64,000 bases of DNA from Yamagishiella unicocca (GCA_003116995.1 BDSL01000018.1:620001-684000), one strand, 5' to 3'; counted from the stretch's first letter, positions 12,069 to 25,009 are shown. Notes: generated from the letters alone by a model not told the origin. Program-made: numbers and translations.

Positions 12069-15000
12069 CTACAGGACCACCACCCGGCCGCTGCTCGCGT
12101 ACGGAACCAGGTCGACGCTGAAGCGCCCTCTGGCGGCATCACGGAGGCCGCCGTCGGCGGGCTCGGCCGCCGGCAGCAGTACGACACGCGACGTTCCCGC
12201 CACCAGGTCCTCGCCGTCGCTGCACCGCATCTTCGCCGTCGTCACCGTCGTCGCGGCGGCGGCGGCGGCGCCGCCGCCGCCGCCGGCGTGGAACGCCGCC
12301 AGTGTCACATCCTCCAACGGAATGCCGTACCTGTGCGACAGGTACCGCAGCACCATAGCGCGACTGCAGCGCAGCGGCACCACATGGAGCGTGAAGCCGC
12401 CGTCGCCGCGGTCACCACCGCCGCCACCACTCTCGCCGCCGCCGCCGCCGCCGCCGCCAGCTGATCCGCCGTCAGCAGCAGCGGCGGCGAGCGCGCCGGG
12501 GGCCATGCTGCCGGCGTGCGACAGGCCGGCGGCGCCGCCGCTGCCGGTACGGAGGCCGCAGCTGGCGGGCGCCACGGCGGGCGTCACGACCAGTTGGGCT
12601 CGGAGGCCGGACAGCCGCAGCTTGCGATGAAAGCGGCCCAGCAGGGCGACGGGGTCGACGTCGCGCGCCGCGGGACCGGTGAAGGTGACCATGATGTGGT
12701 AGGGTCCCAGTGCGGAGATGCGGGGCGGGGGCTGGCCGGGGCGCCCCAGCGGCAGCTTGCCCCAGCCGCTGCGGTTGGACAGGATGCGGCGGACCACCTG
12801 AAGGGGGCGTGGCAGGGGGGAGTGGGGGTGGGAGGGTGGTGAGGGAGGAAGAATAGGTGGTGTGGGACGGGGACCGAAGACGCAGTGGCTGGCAGGAGTC
12901 GGAAGGAGGAGGAGAGAGAAGCACTGCTTGCCCTACCACCTTACATGGCCGGTAATTTAGCGCCCGCCCGCCAGCCCAGCCGGCACCATCCCTCTACAAG
13001 ATTACAACCCTCTACCCTGGGGCCCGTGAGCCGCACCTGCTTGGATGCAATGGCCTCCCAGCGATGCTCCATGTGCCGCTCGTACCGGTCGTCGAACAGC
13101 CACTCCACATCCGAATCCAGATCTCCCGGGCCGCCGCCGCCGCCGCTGTTACCGTTGCCGTTGGCGTTGGCGTTGGCTGCGGTCCTGGTCCCCGTCAGCC
13201 ACAGCTGGCAGGCGTTGTTGCACGACACGAAGTCCAGGTCGGCTCGTGATGCTCCACCGCCCGCCAGCAGGGCACGCGTGTCAGTGCAGCCCAGGCAGCT
13301 AACCACCCCAAGGCCCAGGCTGGAGGCGGGGCCGGAGGCGGGACCGGCGCCCCACGTGTGGCGCAGCAGCGCCGACAGCTGCACCGGCAAAACGGGTGTG
13401 TGGAGAGCCGCAGGGGACAGATGAGCGGTGTGTGTGGGGAGCCGCAGGGGACAGCAACAAGCGCAAAGACTTTTAATGAGAATACGTCTATACAGTTAGA
13501 ATTAAGACGTCCTCATCACTTGCTAACTAACTAACTGCCGTTCGCGGGGTCATAACAAGGGTTATAACTTATAACCCTAGGGCTGCAACCCAGTTTCCGG
13601 CGCCGGGAGCTGTACGGCAGCAAGTCACGCACCCCGTGCCGTACCTGCGGGTCGTCTAGCAGTCCAGGGAGGTCCTGCAGGCCCAGCTGGCGGCTCGCTG
13701 CGGTGCGGCGAGCGGCTGACAGCGCTGCCACCGCCGCCGCCGCCCTGCGCAGGTCGGCTGCGCAGTCGGCTGCGAACACCAGCCATCGGCCGCCGCCGCC
13801 GACGCGATCTTGCATGGAGAGCCGCGCGCCCTGGGGGGGAGGGCGAGGGCAGGGAGGGAAGGAGGGAGGGAGGAGCACGAGCGCCCGAATCGAAACCAGG
13901 ACGATTTGGTGGTGGGGGCGCGCTGTCGGGGGCGGCACAAGCAGCTGGGCGCCAGGATGATGACGCCGCCTTAATGACGACGACGGCCGTGTAGCAGCGC
14001 CGGCGGCGGAAGAAAGGAAGGGGAACGAGAAACCACCAACCCAACCCAACCCAACCCAAGATTTCCGTTACACCTAGCCCGCGACCACAGCCCGGCTGTG
14101 TGTGGAGGGTCCCTCTCCTGGTCCCTCTCCTGGTCCCTCTCCTGGTCCCCTCCCCCCCTCCCTCCCTCCAGCAGACCCGGCGACTCACCGGAAACAGCTC
14201 CAGGCCGCTGCCAGCGCCCACGAGCTGCCCCGGCACCACTCCCGCAATGCCGCCCCCTCCCGGGGTACCGCTCGGGCAGAGCTGCAGCTCGTGCAGGTTG
14301 AGGGCCGCCGCGGTCGCCTGGTCGCCCGCGTCGAAGCTGAGGCTGCTGCGGCGGCCGCCGCCGCCGCCGCCGCCGCCAGCAGTGGAGTCGGCGCCACGGC
14401 GGAGCAGGTCGGCGGCGGCGGCCGCGGCGGCGACTCCGTCGCCTCCAAACCTCGCCATCGCCGCCGCCGCCAAGGCCGGCGACAGCTCGAAGGGCAGTGA
14501 GGTGGCCCTCCCCGCCACCAGCTCGTTCAGCGCCTCCCCTAGGGCTGGCAGCCCCTGCATAGCCCGGGGCGGTGGTGGTGGTGGTGGTGGTGGATGCTGG
14601 TCGAACACCTTTTGAAACGGTGGTGGTGAAGGCTGGTGGACGCTACTTTTGAGGTGAACCCCACCAGACAAGGAGCGTGCCGCGTACATGGCAAGAGTTC
14701 AAGTGGTGCCTGGGTTCTGGAAACAATGACATCACGATGGCTTACGACCATCTAACAAACTCCCTTTTCACCCCTCCGCCAACTACACGCCACGCGCCAC
14801 GTCGAACTATACACTACCTTGGCATGCCAAGAGAGATGCCTACCACGCGGCCTATCGCACTCTGCCGATGCTCCTACATCACGACGTGCGACGCCCGCAC
14901 GCAACCGTCCCACGGGTCGGTCGGTCGGTCAGCTCCCCCGCCTCCCCCCTCCCACCCGCGCGCACCTGGGCCCCTCCCGCGGCGTTGCTCAGGTGGTTGA

Positions 15001-18000
15001 TGTCGTCGTACGACAGGCTGAAGGCGGTGCGCAAGTGCAGCGCGGCGCCCGGCGAGCCGTGGCAGCCGGGGGGCCCGGTAACGGCGCCGCCGCCGCCGCC
15101 CCCCCCCGCCCCCGCGCCCTGCCCCGCCCCCGCGCCCTGCCCCGCCCCCGACCCGCTCCCCGCCAGGAGGTCCGGCTCCGCCGCCCTGCGCGCCTCCACC
15201 ACCCGCAGGTACGACAGCACGTGGCTGGGCCAGGAGTAGGCTAGGATGTTGTGCCTGGGGGCAGAGGCGGCAAGAGGCGACAAGAGGCAAGGATGGAGGT
15301 GAGGAGAGCTCAAGAGGTTTCAGGGTTATGGGAGAAGGGCAGGACCGGCTGTCGGCATCATGTCGGCATCAAAACACACACCGCTCGGGCCCTTCCCCCC
15401 CCCCCCCGGGGTCGTGTAACCGGTCTTTACGCCGCCCCCCAACGCAACCCAGGCACCACCCACCTGCCGTTGTTCGAGAAGGTGTCCCACACGTCCGGGC
15501 GGGTGATGATGTCGGTGACGGCCGCGGTGATGGCCCCCGCGTCGCCCGGTTCCACGGTGACGCCGTTGCGCAGGGTGGCCACGATGTCCACGGGGCCGCC
15601 GTGGCAGGTGGCCACGATGGGCACGCCGTGAGCGGCGGCCTCGATCAGGGTCAGGCCGAATGGCTCCTGAGGGACAGGGCGGCGAGGGCGGGGTCGGGGT
15701 TGGGGTTGGGGACTGAACGAGGTTGCTTGGGGGGGAGGGGGAGTTCAAATTTGGACGAGGTTGTTTGGCGAAACCGGTACACGCAGTTTTGTTACTTCGC
15801 TTACTACAAGAGGGGTGTGCAGCGGATGACAAAGCCACTTGCTCCCTCGTCTATTCTCCATCCTGGGTTGGGCGTCGGGTTGCCCGTGGATGCAGGTTGG
15901 AACACCCGCATCACCTTCATCGGGAGCCCCAACTCTCCCCCTCCCTCTCCCCCTCTTCCCCCCATACACACATACACACTACACGCGCACACGCGAACAC
16001 ACAAGACACACACACACCTGCAGCGCCACGTTCACGAACACCCCCCGGGTGGCCGCCGCCAGGTGGTAGATGTCGGAGATGTCGGACTGGCTGTGGCGCT
16101 TGGGGTACGCCACACTGCCGTACAGGTCGTACGCGTCGACGAGCTTGAGCACACCCTCCATGACGCGGGCGCTGCCGCCCGCCATCGAGTCGATGACGTC
16201 ACGATTGCCCTGGGGGGCGAGGGACGTCCGTCGAGGGGGGGGTGTAATGATGGGTTGTTGTTGTTGTTGTAACGGTTACAGTGGGTTCCAGACCAGTGGG
16301 TGTATGTGAGGGCACCGTAGCCCCGGAAGCTGGGTACCTGCTGCAGCCACACACACGTGCCACCGACACTCGTCATACACAACACGCTATTTCCCCCCCC
16401 TCCTGGGTCGCCTCCCCCCCCCCACCCCCTGGTGGCCCCCTCACCAGCACCAGCACCAGGTTGGCAAGGTCGCGGAGTACCGTACTCTTGCCGTACGCCC
16501 GGATGAGGGTCGCGACGTTCTTCTTGGCGTCGGGCCGGCTCATGGCCAGGATGACGGGCTTGGCAGGGTTGCGCAGGAAGCGGTGCACCTGGGGAGAAGG
16601 GGAGGGGGTGTATGACTTGCATTTGCCACCCGCCACCCACCGGCGAACACAACGCCCCCACAGCAGCAGCAGCAGCAACACCCACCCCACCGCACCCGCA
16701 AAGACCCCCCCCACACACGCCCCCACCTCGCGCCAGATAGGCGGCTCTGTGAAGACACTCGGCTGCGGCTGCGACAGCCACCCCTGACTCGGCTGCGGCG
16801 ACGACTGCTGCTGCTGCTGCTGCTGGTGTGGCTGGCTGCCTCCCCCGGGCAGCGCCACCCCCCCGCCACCCGGTGTCGCGGGGGCCGCCTCCGCCTCCAG
16901 GCTCTGAAGCAGGCTGCGGCGGGTGGGGGTGGGCGGGCTGGCGAAGGGCGACGACCAGTGGGTGCCCCCCGCGGAGCGGCGGGGGGAGCGGGGCAGCGAA
17001 CCCGCCGCCGCGCCACCAGCGGCATGCGTGTGGGCACTGGGCACCGGGATGGGCGGGCTGGGGGTCGGTACGGCCGCCGTAACGATGAGGGCCTTAGGGG
17101 TCTGAAGGGAGGGCGTAGAGGCGCCCACGGGTGTGGTTTCGGAGGGCGGAGGGGAGCTGCTGCTGCAGGTGGTGTGAGCGGTCTTGTCCGCGCGGGACGG
17201 GGTGCGGCCGGCTGGGGCTCGGGGCTCGCCAGTGGGGGAGGTGGGCGACGAACGAGTGCCTGCGGGGGGAGTAGTGAAGAGGGAGGGGGGGCGGGAAGGG
17301 GAGGGGGGGGCAAGTAAGAGGCATGAGGGGGGTGCGACGGGAGGTGAGGCAACCAGGAAGGAGGTCGAGGCAGGTGTTGGGTGCATGGGATGTGCGTGCG
17401 ATTGCGTGGGTCGGGTGGAAGGGCTCGCTGCGCCGCAAGGGCTTCGGCCCTCAAGGCAGTCCGTGTGCGACCCGCCAACCAGAAACCGCCGCCGCCGCCG
17501 CCGTCGCCGCCGCCGCTGCCGCCCCAGAGCCTCCGCCGCCAGCCAGATCCACGTACCGGAAGCTGCCGTCAGCTACCCCTCGGCGGCCTATAACTGCCAG
17601 GCAATGATAAGCGCAAGAGGTACCGTAGCAAGTTGCCAGCCCCGTGTTCAGCCCCAGCAGCAGCAGCAGTAATCCCTTACCGGGGCGCAGAGGGGCGTCT
17701 GCTTGCGACTGCTGGTGCAGGGCTGCAGAGGTCGCGGACGACTGAGCTTCGGATCTCCAGTGGGTGGTCTTGAAATGCGACGACGGCGATTGCGGTGTGG
17801 TGGTGGTGGTATGGTGGTGGTGGTGGTGGTGGTGGTAGTGGTGGTGGTATGGTGGTGGTGGTTGTGGTGGTAGTGGTGGTAGTGGTGCTAGTGATGCTAT
17901 TGGTGATGATTGTGGTGGGGTTTTGATAAGAGAATCCGCGAGTCCGTGGTGGGGGTGCGGGGAGTGAACCGATACCCCCCGTGTAACCGATACCCCCCGT

Positions 18001-21000
18001 GTAACCGATACCCCCCGTGTAACCGATATCCCCGTGGAACCGGTACCCCCCGTGCAACCGATACCCCCCGTGTAACTGATGCCCCCCGTGTAACCGACAA
18101 CCCCCCGTGTAATTGATGCCCCCCGTGTAACCGACACCCCCCTGCAACCTCACGATCGCTGTCGCCTTCTCTGCGCCAGCCCCCGCCTCGATGCGCCGCC
18201 CGCCCGACAGACCCACCGAGCCACCGACCCACCACCATCCTACGCTAAAGACCGACACCGACCAAAGCACCCCCCGTCTCGTTCGCACGCCCCCACCGTG
18301 CCGTGCCGTGCCCACCTACCTCCGCCGTACATAAGGAGTACGTACACCTAAAACACGTCCTACAGGTACCCCTTCCCTCCACCCCTCCCTGTCCGCTCGT
18401 TTGTCGACCGCTCGCGCGCGTGTTTGCCGCCGTTCGTCTAGCCGCCGCGCTTTCTCCCAAGCTAGTAAGGTGGCGCGATTCAATTCAAGCCACTCGCCGG
18501 CAGCGGCCGCGCGCGATGTACCAATGTACATCGGTAACGTATCTCCTTTCCAAGGTAACGATCGGTCTCCGGGATGGGCTGGGCCGTCACCAGCTCGCAA
18601 GGCATCCCGCGACAACGCTTCCCCGTTCACCATCCCAGTTCCCTGCTTTGCACTCCACCATCTAGCCCGCTCGGCCCTCTTTTTCACTGGACCCACCGTC
18701 GTTGCGTCCATGTCTGAGGCCGGCCACCCTAGTCCAGTAGCATGCGCGCGCGTCCAGATGTCCGAAGGCAATGCACCCACTACACTTCCCAAGTCGAGTT
18801 ACCGGTTCTAGTATGTAATCCCCCGCTTTAACCCCCCGTCCTCCCTGGAGCCGCCCCACCGCCCGCCCTCTAACCCAAGGATGCGGACCTCGAGGTCCAG
18901 GGAGGGTGTAGGGAGGACGATGGGCACGCCGCCAGCGCCAGACACGGTGTTTCGGTCCCACGACCTGACGCCCCCCACCCCATCCACGCAACACGCGAAG
19001 CATCTAGAGCCGCCCGACCCACCCCGGAAGCGCTACTGGCGCAGCGTGTCAACGTACCAATTGGCTGCAAGGCAGTTGGGCTCCTGTAGCACCGCCCCCC
19101 CTCCTAAGCCCCTGTACCCAAAACTCTCTGCCACGCACACCCAACCCTGCGCTTCCTTCGCCAACGCCCCAGATCACGTAATGCCTTACCCTGTCGTACC
19201 ACCATACCTCACCATACCCTGCGGGAGTGTGGTAATCTCGCAGCGGACGATGTTGCCCCCCCCTCCCATAGCCCAAACGCCAGGGGGGTGGTAAGAGAGA
19301 AGCCAGGGTTACAGTCCTTCCTCCTAACCCTTCCCGGTAACCTGAAAAACCCCTTGCGCCTCCCCCCCCACCCCCACCACAGCGTAATACGGTTTTTATA
19401 CCACCCCCACCACAGCCCCAAACCAGCCCCTGGAGCTCACTCCCCCATTGCACATCGAGTACGCCGCCCACGGTCCGATCACCTGTCGATGCAGGCAGTC
19501 CGTCCTCCACACTGCCGCCGCCGCCGCCGCCGTACATCGCCGCCTCGAGTGACGTGGCGGCCGTCAGCGACAGCGGCGTGCTGCGGCGAGTGACGACGGC
19601 GCTGTTGGTGGCCGAGTGCTGAGCCGCCAGCGCCTGTCAGCGGGGGGGGTGCGCGTGTGTGTGTGTTTTGGGCGGGGTAAGGGGGTGTGCTAGGTGTACG
19701 GCCGGGTTGGGTGTATTGTACGGCCAGGGTACTGAGGGTTCGGCCGGGTTGAGTACGGCCGGGGGTAAAGCGATGCAGAGTCCTGGACGCCCCCACCAAA
19801 CACACACGGTGCGCTTCCACCCATGCATACCAGCCTGCCGCCTCTGGACACTCTCAACCCTCGCTCGAGCTAAAACCGCCCCTGCGCTGCGCTTGCTCAA
19901 CGTCTTAACCCAACTTGACCCGCCGACAACCGCAAACCCCTCCTTCCCCCCCCCCGGCCCCCCTCCTGTCCCGGTGTCCGAAGGCTATGCACCCACTACA
20001 TTTCCCCAGTCGCGTTACCGGTTCTTTTATTGTAGTAACCCTCCTGTCCCGCCGCGTAAACGGTTCTTATGCCCCCCGCCTGCTCACCGCCTGGTGCCGC
20101 TCCAGCAGCTGCGTGATGGGGTCGGGCGGCAGCGCCACCTTGAGGGACGAGAAGTCCAGTCCGGGCGGGATGACCGCCATGGCGGGGACGTGCAGACCCG
20201 GCACACCGCGCTGGCTCAGCGCCGAGGCGAGCTGCTCGCGGTAGCTGCAGGGAGGGGCACGGCGCGGCAGGGGGGCGGAGTGGTCGGGAGGAGGACGCGA
20301 GGGGTGGGGGCGGGGTGCCGTATGGGAGGGGAGTGGTACCGTATGGGAGGGGAGTGGTACCTGCTCCGGCGCGACAACCCGTCGTACAGCCCCCAACTGC
20401 TCCGGCGCGACAACCCGTCGTACAGCCCCCAACTGCTCCGGCGCGACAACCCGTCGTACAGCCCCCAACTGCTCCGGCGCGACAACCCGTCGTACAGCCC
20501 CCAACTGCTCCGGCGCGACAACCCGTCGTACAGCCCCCAACTGCTCCGGCGCGACAACCCGTCGTACAGCCCCCAACTGCTCCGGCGCACCCACCCGTCG
20601 TACAGCCCCCACTGCTCCTTGACCTCCTGCTGCGTGGATGTGAACACCGCGGCCGCCGAGTCCAGCCCCCGCTCCTCCGCCTCGATGCGGCGGCTGATGC
20701 GGTAGGTCGCCTCCACCTCGGCCAAGCTCACGGAGCCGCTGGCAAGCAGGTGAGCCTGGGGCCCAGGGGGACGAGGAAGGGGAGGGGGAGGGTTCGAGGA
20801 AGACCCGTGGAGGGTGGGGGAGGGTGGGGGGTGGGACGATTTGAGAGGGAGGGCGGGGGAGAAGAGATAAGGGGCAGGAGTTTAGGGTTTTTTCATAACA
20901 GATGTCACGGTCCTCCTCGCAGTCCTTCAACTGTCATGCTGCAAATCCCCCGGTTTAGGATACCCAAAACCCATCCGATCTACCCCATCGGCCATCCCCC

Positions 21001-24000
21001 GCCATCGCGTACCCCCTCTTTGCCCGTTCCGCTGGGTATCCGTCGCCCCCCCTCCACCCCCCCAGCTCCCCGCTCCCCGCTCGCGCCTCCTCACCTTCTT
21101 GTTCCTGCCCAGCGAGTGCCCGGTCATCAGCATGGGACAGCCCAGGGTGGCCGCCACCAGCGCCGCCGCCTCACCCGCGTCCGCGTAGTGCCCGTGCACC
21201 GCCCACAGCTCGGCGGGGCTGCCAGAGTGGTTCAGGCGGGAGAGGGTGGAGCTGACGTGGCGGATGGCGCGGTCGGCGAACTCCCGCACGTGGGGCCACA
21301 AGTCCTCCTTCCTGGGGGCGAGGGGAGCGTGTGTATGCGTTTGGGGGGGGGAGTGTGTGTATGTGTTCTTGGGGGGGGAGGGGAGCGTGTGTATATGTTT
21401 GGGGGGGGAGGGGAGCGTGTGTATGTGTTTTGGGGGGGAAGGGGAGTGTGTGTATGTGTTTGTTTTGAGGGGGGGGAAGTGTGTGTATGTCTTTTGGGGG
21501 GGACAGGGAAGATGCGTAAACCGGTGAACCGCCGGGCGGGGGAGAGGATTAAAAGATGAGGCAGCACCCGACATGCACAGCACCCTCTCCACCTCCCCGC
21601 ACACACACCCGCAAAGCCCAGGCCGATACCCCCCTTACTTGAGGTACGCCTCACTGGGGCCGCACGGCAGCCGTACAATGAAGGCGCCGGCCGGGTCATC
21701 AGCGCCGCCGCCGCCCGCCGAGCCCTCGTGGGCGCCAGTGGCGGCGGTGTGGCCGGCCCCGGTTTCGGAGGCGGCGCCGCAGTCCAGGCGCTCCTCGGAC
21801 ATCGCGTAGCTCGAGTCCACCTGGTTTCGGAGGTTGCATTGCGGAGGTTGCATTGGGAAGTTCCGAGGAAGACCCGTGGATGCGAGAAAATTTGTTTAGG
21901 AAAGACGTTTCGAGATGCATGCTGGAGAACTTGCACTGGGGAGGGGCAGGGATGGAGTGGTTTCGGAGCTGAGGGCGTCGCGGCTTTAGGTGGGCTGGGT
22001 ATTGCGAGCCCCAGTTGGGCCAGGGCGGGTGCAAGGATGCAGACGCAGCGCGCAGCCGGTCACAAGTTCCCATCCAGCGAGGCATCGACCGCCGTGGTTC
22101 TAGAAGCTTGCGGAGCCAGAAGCTTCCGGAGCCAGAAGCTTCCGGAGCCAGAAGCTTCGGGAGCCAGAAGCTTGCGGAGCCAGAAGCTTCCGGAGCCAGA
22201 AGCTTGCGGAGCCAGGATCAGCTGAGGCGGCCTCGTGGCCCACGTCCCAAATTTAACCCTTGACCCCCCCCCTGGAGCGACCCAGTTCTCCCGCCTCTAG
22301 TCGGTCATCCGGCGGCCGTGTCTCTTGCCTTGGGGTCCGCGATGAGCCTCGTGAGCAGGTCCACTCGGGCCACGGAGGGGATGCGGCCCAGGGCTCGAGC
22401 CAGCTCCACCACATACTTGACCTGCGGGGGGGGGGGGAGGGGGAGGGGGACACAGCAGGCGGTGGGGGGGGAGGGGGAGGGGGACAGAGCAGGCGGTGAG
22501 GGAGGGGGAGGGGGACACAGCAGGCGGTGAGGGAGGGGGAGGGGGACAGAGCAGGCGGAGGCAAGTACATGCTTTACCAGGTGCAGCGGACACCAGCGCC
22601 TGCGGGCAACAGCCTTCCCAACGGGCTCCCGCACCACGGTATTACCACCGCAGCCGTCACGATGATTTTCTGCCTGACTCTGCCCCTCCCCATAACTTAA
22701 CGACCGTCCGCCTCTTCTCAAACCACCGGTTTTCTCTTCCCTCACCTCTTCCTCCCCGCCCCTCCCCGCCCCGCCCCGCCCCGCCCCGCTCTTCCTCCCA
22801 CCTGACCCCCGGTGTCCGGGTCCCTGCCTAGCTCCATGCGGCTGCCGCGCACCAGACCGTGCAGCGAAATGAGCACCACGTAGAGCCGGGGGAAGCGCCC
22901 CACCAGCAGACCCAGATCGGCGTCGCTGGGGGGAGCCACCGCGGCGGCGGCAACGCCAGTCACCGCAGGCGACGGCGACGCCCGCCCGTTGCCAGCCATG
23001 GAGGAGAAGCCAGCGGCGGAAGCAGCGCGCGGCGAGAGCGCGCCGGCGGCGCCGGCGGCGCTGCCGCGGGCTGAGCCGAGGGCGGTCGGGCTCGTCGGGC
23101 CGTTGGCGGCGGAGGCGGAGGCGGAGGGGAGAGCGGACAGGCGTAGCGTTGTGATGGTGGTGCTGGCTGCGGGGGCGGAGAAGGCGGAGGGGCTGGCGGC
23201 GCTGCTGCTGGCGGCCGCGGCGGAGGCACCTGCGGGGGCCGCGGGTTGGGGCGGATGGACTATCTGAAGGCGGTGCCGCCGCAGCGGGGAACGCAAGGAA
23301 GGTTTGGGGCCCATCTCCGCGTGCTTAAAACAACAAGCCGTGCGAACTGGGTCGAAGCCCCACAAACGCAAGCCAAAACGCAGTCGTGCGAACAACCGGC
23401 TGCAGTCGCACCCTCCCCCTCCGCCGCTGTTCACGTCGCGTGCACTGTTCTTTTTTGCAACCTCCCTTCCGTCCCTCCCCCAGCCCGCCTCACCCGCCGT
23501 AGTCCTGACTCCAGTCGACGTCGACAGCAACGACGCGGAACCCACTTCGGCAGCCTCACCCGCGCCGATGCTGCCCGGGAGGCCGCCTTTAATAACGCCA
23601 CCGGCCGCCGCCGCCGCTGCCGCTGCGTCGGCGTCCCTTGCGGCCGTCGCGGCGGCGGCCGCGCGACTCGCCCTGGCCGCCGCCGCCGCCGCCTGCTTGG
23701 CGGCTGCAGTGGAGGGGTACACCGCATCCCAGGACTGCTCGTCGGGTCGGTCGGTGTCGGGCACGGTGACCTGGTCGGCGGAGAGGGGCTCGGCGAGCAG
23801 CTGGGCGGCGGCGGGGTCTGCTGGGTCCACCTCCTCCATCAGCGGCTGGTGGAGGCGAAGGGAACAGGCAGCGGCGGGATCGGCGAGGGCCCCGTTAGGC
23901 AGGCGGATCAGAAGGAAAACGATTTTCAGGCATTTTGAGCAGGGGCCGGGTTCGAGTCCGATTCCGGGGCTGGGGCTGGATGCAGAAAGCTATGTTGGAT

Positions 24001-25009
24001 GGATGATGACAGGTGGTGCTGATCTGGGTCAAGGGCAGGGGCTGAGACGAGCAGCCGCTAAGGCGCGAGGGAGTAGGAGGAGGAGCGAGAGCCGCACCTC
24101 CAGGTTGACGGTGGTATCCAGGTCGTCCAGGTAGAGCAGGGCGGTGCGCTCATCGGACTCGTCATCCTCCTCGGCGTTGGAGGCGGTGGCGCGGCGCAGG
24201 TAGGACTGACGAGCCGCGATTACTGCACGCTTGCGCTTCATGGCCCACACGCGCCAGGAGAGGTACTCGATGCGGGCATCTTTCTCAACCTGGTTGTCGC
24301 GGTTTGCACGGGACACCTGCGGCGCGGTCGTGGCAGCAGCATCTCCGATGAGCACCAAGCAAAGCTGCGATGGACGTCCAACGCAAGGTAATTTTGTAGC
24401 ATTTCACCAAATCGGCCAGGAAGAAATACGAGCTGGAAGTGACGGCGCGGCCTACTAGATGCGCGACACATTTTGACCCGGGTGTTGCGCGCCCTGTCGC
24501 GCGTCCGCGAGCAAGCCGACCGAGACTGGACCGGGCGCTCGCGCCTCTGAGCCGTGAGATATCACATTGTGATAATATTAGCGCAAAGGGCTCGCACCTT
24601 GTTCCAGGAGCGGCGCAGCGAGTCCTCGTCAAGGCTCAAAATCTGGTTCACGTAATACTTGGCGCAAATCTGGCGGTCCGCATCCACGGCCTCGGGAACT
24701 GCGTACCCCGTGTCAGTCCTCGCCGCCAGCGCGTCGCGGCTGCCGGCGCTGATCTACGATGCGAACGCCAGATTGGAAAAGACATCGGCGCGAGGTCGGA
24801 CAGGGCGCCATCGATATTGGAGCGCAATTCATGTCAAAAACGTAACACTCAAAAAGAAAACGCGTCAGATGCGTGGCATCGATGCGGGCACGCCGGGAGG
24901 GTCGCGGCGCACCGACCCAGGGGTCGACGTGCCCCTGGCCCCCGCTCCCACCCACCAGCGCTTCCAGGTACGAGTCCACCCAGCTGTTGGCCGCCGTTGA
25001 GACGTCCAT
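12069..25009 (-). CDS. SPS: Sucrose-phosphate synthase, 20 exons, about 1717 residues
   Basis: Makes sucrose-6-phosphate from UDP-glucose and fructose-6-phosphate in the cytosol. Minus-strand exons: 25009-24956, 24753-24598, 24316-24098, 23845-23494, 23229-22802, 22421-22329, 21820-21639, 21311-21095, 20755-20595, 20244-20088, 19633-19483, 17259-16727, 16588-16445, 16209-16018, 15666-15464, 15254-14966, 14554-14189, 13830-13645, 13378-13037, 12797-12069 (5154 nt, all phases agree). N-terminus resembles plant SPS ([29 protein letters not shown]). The GT-B glycosyltransferase part has [10 protein letters not shown] (about 385), [19 protein letters not shown] (about 558), [16 protein letters not shown] and the E-x7-E motif EPFGLTLIE (1014-1022). 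The sucrose-phosphatase-like C-terminus covers about 1300-1717; its DxD nucleophile site reads DCA, so it is probably not catalytic, as known for plant SPS. It is longer than plant SPS (about 1050) because of Ala/Gly/Ser inserts. The sixth intron uses a GC donor. Confidence 0.94.
17967..18146. repeat. 18-bp tandem array in the largest SPS intron
   Basis: About ten units of a CCCCCCGTGTAACCGATA type, drifting to GATG/GACA variants toward the right. It lies in the 2.2-kb intron 17260-19482, next to a GGT-rich stretch (about 17798-17890) and a family C copy. Confidence 0.88.
18738..18822 (+). repeat. Interspersed repeat family A, copy 3 (SPS intron)
   Basis: Contains GATGTCCGAAGGCAATGCAC and AAGTCGAGTTACCGGTTC. 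Antisense to SPS. Confidence 0.82.
19971..20040 (+). repeat. Interspersed repeat family A, copy 4 (SPS intron)
   Basis: Contains GGTGTCCGAAGGCTATGCAC and GCGTTACCGGTTCTTTTATT. Antisense to SPS. Confidence 0.83.
20361..20594. repeat. 36-bp ladder copied from an SPS exon/intron junction
   Basis: Six units of 36 bp abut the end of SPS exon 20755-20595. Each unit copies the last coding bases (encoding WGLYDG) plus the start of the intron, and the array stays in the exon's reading frame, encoding [12 protein letters not shown] per unit. Details are in the findings. Confidence 0.9.
21317..21500. repeat. Roughly 30-bp G-rich tandem repeat in an SPS intron
   Basis: Five to six imperfect units of GAGCGTGTGTATGTGTTTGG plus a G run lie just upstream (in gene sense) of the acceptor for... 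the exon starting at 21311, on the far side in plus coordinates; they occupy intron 21312-21638. Confidence 0.8.
21861..21930 (+). repeat. Interspersed repeat family B, copy 2 (SPS intron)
   Basis: CGAGGAAGACCCGTGGATGC followed by GAAAGACGTTTCGAGATGCA and TGCTGGAGAAC. Short B ends also at 20793-20810, 55317-55345 and 63168-63206 (plus) and 47003-47027 (minus). Confidence 0.8.
22101..22214. repeat. 15-bp HindIII-site tandem repeat in an SPS intron
   Basis: About seven units of AAGCTTCCGGAGCCAG type, each carrying an AAGCTT site, lie in intron 21821-22328, the intron with the GC donor. Confidence 0.85.
22428..22560. repeat. Polypurine tandem repeat in an SPS intron
   Basis: About four units of GGGGGACACAGCAGGCGGTG with long G runs begin 7 bp from the exon boundary at 22421. 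On the gene strand this is the pyrimidine-rich tract before the acceptor. Confidence 0.8.

Noticed and set aside
23230..23493. Reading the SPS segment 22802-23845 as one exon
   Set aside because: The frame is open, but GTGAGG and CCCGCAG in matching phase 1 and intron-like composition favour a 264-bp intron.
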